From Bryobacteraceae bacterium (lineage in GTDB: Bacteria; Acidobacteriota; Terriglobia; Bryobacterales; Bryobacteraceae), in NCBI GenBank assembly GCA_014379815.1, contig JACMLA010000771.1, positions 1-9,079 of the forward strand: a DNA stretch of 9,079 bases. Reading direction: 5' to 3'. The position numbers and the translations under genes are program-made. This document shows, in pieces, positions 7,086 to 9,079 of this stretch. The number at the start of each line of letters is the position of its first letter. Position 1 is the first letter of the stretch. The notes below the pieces were generated by a model that ran no database searches, was not told the origin of the DNA, and saw nothing but the letters and a program-made list of their open reading frames with translations.

Positions 7086-7571
7086 ATGGAAGTCGAAATG
7101 AAGATTCGCGGCCTCACCATGGACCCGGTCACGCAGATGCCGATTGTGGTGCTCAAAGACGTGAACGGAAACACCGTGCTGCCCATCTGGGTCGGGATTT
7201 TCGAAGCGAACGCGATTGCACTCGAGATTGAGAAAGTCTCCACACCCCGGCCTATGACGCACGACCTGATCAAAACTGTTTTGATGGGACTGGAAGCCGG
7301 AGTTCGCAAAGTTGTTGTGTCCGATTTGAAAGATGACACGTTCTACGCAGTCATCTGGATTGAAAAGAATGGGGAACTCATCACTGTCGACTCAAGGCCA
7401 AGCGACGCTCTTGCGCTCGCTCTGCGTCTGGATTGCCCCATCTTCGTGGAAGATTCCGTCCTGAAAAACTCCAAGCAAACCTCCACCGTTAACGAACGGG
7501 TACAGAGCGATGAACTCCGTAAATGGCTGGAAAATCTTGGTGACGAAGACCTCGGCCGATACAAGATGTAA
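7086..7571 (+). CDS. Bifunctional nuclease family protein (DUF151)
   Basis: A 161-residue BFN/DUF151 protein. The family is named for plant enzymes with RNase and DNase activity; bacterial members are widespread and their cellular role is poorly defined. Diagnostic segments are MKIRGLTMDPVTQMPIVVLKD near the N-terminus, LPIWVGIFEANAIALEIE (32-49), RPMTHDLIKTVL (55-66), FYAVIWIE, VDSRPSDALALALRL and IFVEDSVL. No C-terminal UVR domain is present; a short charged helix (SDELRKWLENL) closes the protein. The Shine-Dalgarno AGGAG (7075-7079) lies six bases before the ATG. The gene starts 18 bp after miaB and its stop codon overlaps the next gene's start (TAATG), so it is most likely within the miaB operon. 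Confidence 0.96.
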   Translation: MEVEMKIRGLTMDPVTQMPIVVLKDVNGNTVLPIWVGIFEANAIALEIEKVSTPRPMTHDLIKTVLMGLEAGVRKVVVSDLKDDTFYAVIWIEKNGELITVDSRPSDALALALRLDCPIFVEDSVLKNSKQTSTVNERVQSDELRKWLENLGDEDLGRYKM

Positions 7572-7900
7572 TGCCTGAAGCTGCGCTGCAGCGGCTGGCA
7601 GCTGCTTCGATCAACCCGGTACCCATGGACCTCGACCATCACTACGCGTTTGAGCGTGATGGGTTCATCGCGCTTGTGGAACGCCGCAGCGACAACACTT
7701 TCGGTCGCATCGGAACCGCCGGCCTTCTGACAGCGTCTGGACTTGCTCCACTGATATGGCGAGGTTCTCAGGCGTTCTTTCGAACCAGAGCGAGCGAAGA
7801 GCCAGCAACTCCGGAAGCGATTGAGCTCTTGCGGGGGTTCCAGAAAGATCTGGAACGGTCCATTAGTGGTGATTCTGACACGTCGGAAAACGACGGTTAA
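7571..7900 (+). CDS. Hypothetical protein, translationally coupled to the DUF151 gene
   Basis: A 109-residue soluble protein that I cannot assign to a named family. The core, residues 19-75, reads YAFERDGFIALVERRSD, FGRIGTAGLLTASGLAPLIWR, then AFF. This looks like a small alpha/beta fold. It is followed by a helix TPEAIELLRGFQKDLERS and an acidic, disordered tail (SGDSDTSENDG). There is no signal peptide, membrane segment or metal motif. The annotated start uses the TAATG overlap with the DUF151 stop. A second ATG at 7625 (MDLDHHYAFE) begins right at the conserved-looking core and may be the true start, as the first 18 residues are alanine-rich and unstructured. Co-expression with the nuclease is implied by position; the function is unknown. 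Confidence 0.8.
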   Translation: MPEAALQRLAAASINPVPMDLDHHYAFERDGFIALVERRSDNTFGRIGTAGLLTASGLAPLIWRGSQAFFRTRASEEPATPEAIELLRGFQKDLERSISGDSDTSENDG

Positions 7901-7950
7901 GAAATGTAAACCGCGCTAACCGGTCTGGTTTGGTCGCGTATTTAGAAGTG

Positions 7951-8175
7951 ATGAGACTCAGTAGATGGAACTCTCTTACTGCCGGGGCAATTCTGACAGC
8001 CACGGCATTCATGATGTCCACACCTCTTCCGTCGCAGGCCGTGGTGTTTGTCAGGGAGTTTGAAAAAAGCGGGCAGGGAACTGCGCGAGTGAGCCTGCAG
8101 GAGCGAGTGGTTTACAGCCTGCTGGAAGCCGCAGGCCAGACTGCAAACCATCGCGCACGCTGCACCAATATCTGA
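7951..8175 (+). CDS. Small secreted protein of unknown function
   Basis: A 74-residue frame starting at ATG 7951. Residues 1-30 form a plausible Sec signal: a basic start (MRLSRW), a hydrophobic middle (TAGAILTATAFMM) and a cleavage site PSQA|VV. The mature part would be only 44 residues, VVFVREFEKSGQGTARVSLQ and so on, with a helix ERVVYSLLEA and one cysteine near the C-terminus. The EFEKSG ... S.QERVVYSLL pattern resembles small exported proteins I associate with this lineage, but this is an impression and not a verified match. AGAAG lies very close to the start, so the ribosome-binding site is weak. The gene lies 50 bp after the preceding gene. The gap shows a small AAACC/GGTTT inverted repeat that is too weak to call a terminator. 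Confidence 0.55.
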   Translation: MRLSRWNSLTAGAILTATAFMMSTPLPSQAVVFVREFEKSGQGTARVSLQERVVYSLLEAAGQTANHRARCTNI

Positions 8176-9079
8176 CTAACGCTTGCGTCCTGATTTTTTG
8201 GCGCCTGCAGGTCGCTTTGCAGGTGCTGCGGCGGGCCAACCCTTTAGGTCCTTTCGCTCCACAGTCATCACTGCCATGAAAGGTTCTTTCGTATAGCTCT
8301 TACCTACGCCGGAGAACGTAAGCTGTGTGCCCGGTTCTGCCTTTCCGGGAAGCGGATTCTCGAATTCCAGCGTGACTTCAGGAGTTGTCTTGTCAGAGAT
8401 CGCGACGACGATTTCTTTGCCGCGCTGTTCGACTAGAGTTCCGGAGAGTTCCGGGATACCTGCATCCTTCATGCTCTGATCGAAGTACTGCTGACCGTTA
8501 GGTCCGATCAGTTCATCCTTGATGCGCTTCCACAAGGCGAGCTGCGGGTTGGCATTGATAGCTGCTTGTTCTTTTTCGAGCCTTTCTTTCTCCATCACGG
8601 TGACGCTGGCAATCGTGAAGCCCTCCGGAGGAAGCGCCTGAGCTTTCGCCTTACTCTTCACGTCATCCAGTCCGCTGGCATCGCCGTGATATCCGGCATA
8701 CGCCTTCTGCAGGTACTGGTCGACCTGAGTCCGACCCTGCGCCGGCAACGCGCCTGGTCCGTCATACGCTACGGCTCGTGCTACGTGCCACAGACCAAGC
8801 GGGTACTTGTCGATCTTCTTCTCACCCATTACGGTTTGGCCGAGCCAATAGGAAACGTCGCCTTGCGCACCGTTTGTCGTCAGAGACTTAGTGAAATGGT
8901 CCTGAGCTTTCCCAGCATCTTTCCGGATCATTGCAATCCAGCCAAGAGTCTTGTGGGACTGGGCTTCCGCCAAACCGCGCTGTTGCTTCCACTGTTCATC
9001 GCTCATGCTCGCCGGCTTCTTGTCAGCGGCAAAAATCGTGTCCACCTGGCTCAGAATGCCGTTCGCGGCTTTCTCACCC
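8176..9079 (-). CDS. TPR-like repeat protein, C-terminal part (cut by window edge)
   Basis: The open frame runs through the window end, so about 300 C-terminal residues are seen and the N-terminus is missing. The first GTG in the frame (9043-9045) is internal: in-frame coding (EKAANGILSQ) continues before it. Residues near the left of the protein, DEQWKQQRGLAEAQSHKTLGWIAMIRKDAGKAQDHFTKSL..., have the helix-turn-helix spacing of tetratricopeptide repeats, with A, G, Y/W and A at typical places. A later stretch (WHVARAVAYDGPGAL ... VDQYLQKAY) looks like a further degenerate repeat. The C-terminal 130 or so residues are not repeat-like and contain a beta-rich segment (GKEIVVAISDKTTPEVTLEFENPLPGKAEPG, GTQLTFSGVGKSYTKEPFMAVMTVE). 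The protein ends in a basic K/R/A/P tail. Function and location are unknown; similar proteins in Acidobacteriota are usually exported, but the signal region is outside the window. Confidence 0.88.
   Translation of the reverse strand, partial: GEKAANGILSQVDTIFAADKKPASMSDEQWKQQRGLAEAQSHKTLGWIAMIRKDAGKAQDHFTKSLTTNGAQGDVSYWLGQTVMGEKKIDKYPLGLWHVARAVAYDGPGALPAQGRTQVDQYLQKAYAGYHGDASGLDDVKSKAKAQALPPEGFTIASVTVMEKERLEKEQAAINANPQLALWKRIKDELIGPNGQQYFDQSMKDAGIPELSGTLVEQRGKEIVVAISDKTTPEVTLEFENPLPGKAEPGTQLTFSGVGKSYTKEPFMAVMTVERKDLKGWPAAAPAKRPAGAKKSGRKR

Noticed and set aside
1..9079. CRISPR arrays, insertion sequences, prophage or toxin-antitoxin modules
   Set aside because: I looked for regularly spaced repeats, terminal inverted repeats, transposase or integrase motifs and small coupled toxin-like pairs, and found none beyond the single 21-bp duplication.

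Overview
The window looks like a chromosomal, mostly housekeeping stretch from an Acidobacteriota bacterium, probably of the Solibacter/Bryobacter group. The best marker is the secreted protein at 566-2287 (minus). Its C-terminal half has the wording of the 'Solibacter uncharacterized C-terminal domain' family (NSASY ... GELVSIFGENLGP ... STQINALLPFE), which is amplified in that lineage. Moderately high GC, GTG starts and a Tat-type 'MTRREL' secreted DUF362 protein fit this but do not prove it. There are no phage, IS, CRISPR or integrase signatures, and no stretch longer than 300 bases lacks a gene.

Layout from left to right. (1) 1-441 minus is the N-terminal sixth of valyl-tRNA synthetase, cut by the window edge. 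(2) 566-2287 minus is a secreted BACON/Ig-like protein with the Solibacter C-terminal domain. (3) 2379-2455 minus is tRNA-Arg(UCG) with an encoded CCA end. (4) On the plus strand, a putative 64-residue two-CxxC protein (2481-2675) overlaps by ATGA a CYTH-domain triphosphatase/CyaB-like gene (2672-3253). That gene ends in a 21-bp tandem duplication and overlaps convergently with (5) larE (3240-4118 minus), a PP-loop sulfur transferase of the three-cysteine kind. larE overlaps the end of an upstream degenerate receiver-like gene (4069-4506 minus). (6) Diverging from these is a plus-strand run: Tat-exported DUF362 protein (4626-5741), miaB (5751-7067), DUF151 bifunctional nuclease (7086-7571), a conserved-looking 109-residue protein (7571-7900) and a small secreted protein (7951-8175). 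The first four are separated by 9 and 18 bp or overlap by one base, so they are probably one operon. (7) A TPR-like protein on the minus strand (8176 to the window end) is cut at its N-terminus and abuts the previous stop codon with no spacer.

Functionally, valS, the tRNA and miaB belong to translation and tRNA modification. LarE supplies sulfur for the nickel-pincer nucleotide cofactor, but its partners LarB, LarC and LarA are not visible here. I see no strong candidate for a wholly new defence or mobile system. The most interesting points are the orphan Fe-S-type LarE coupled to a pseudo-receiver, the small CxxC protein coupled to the CYTH enzyme, and the recent-looking duplication at the CYTH/larE junction.
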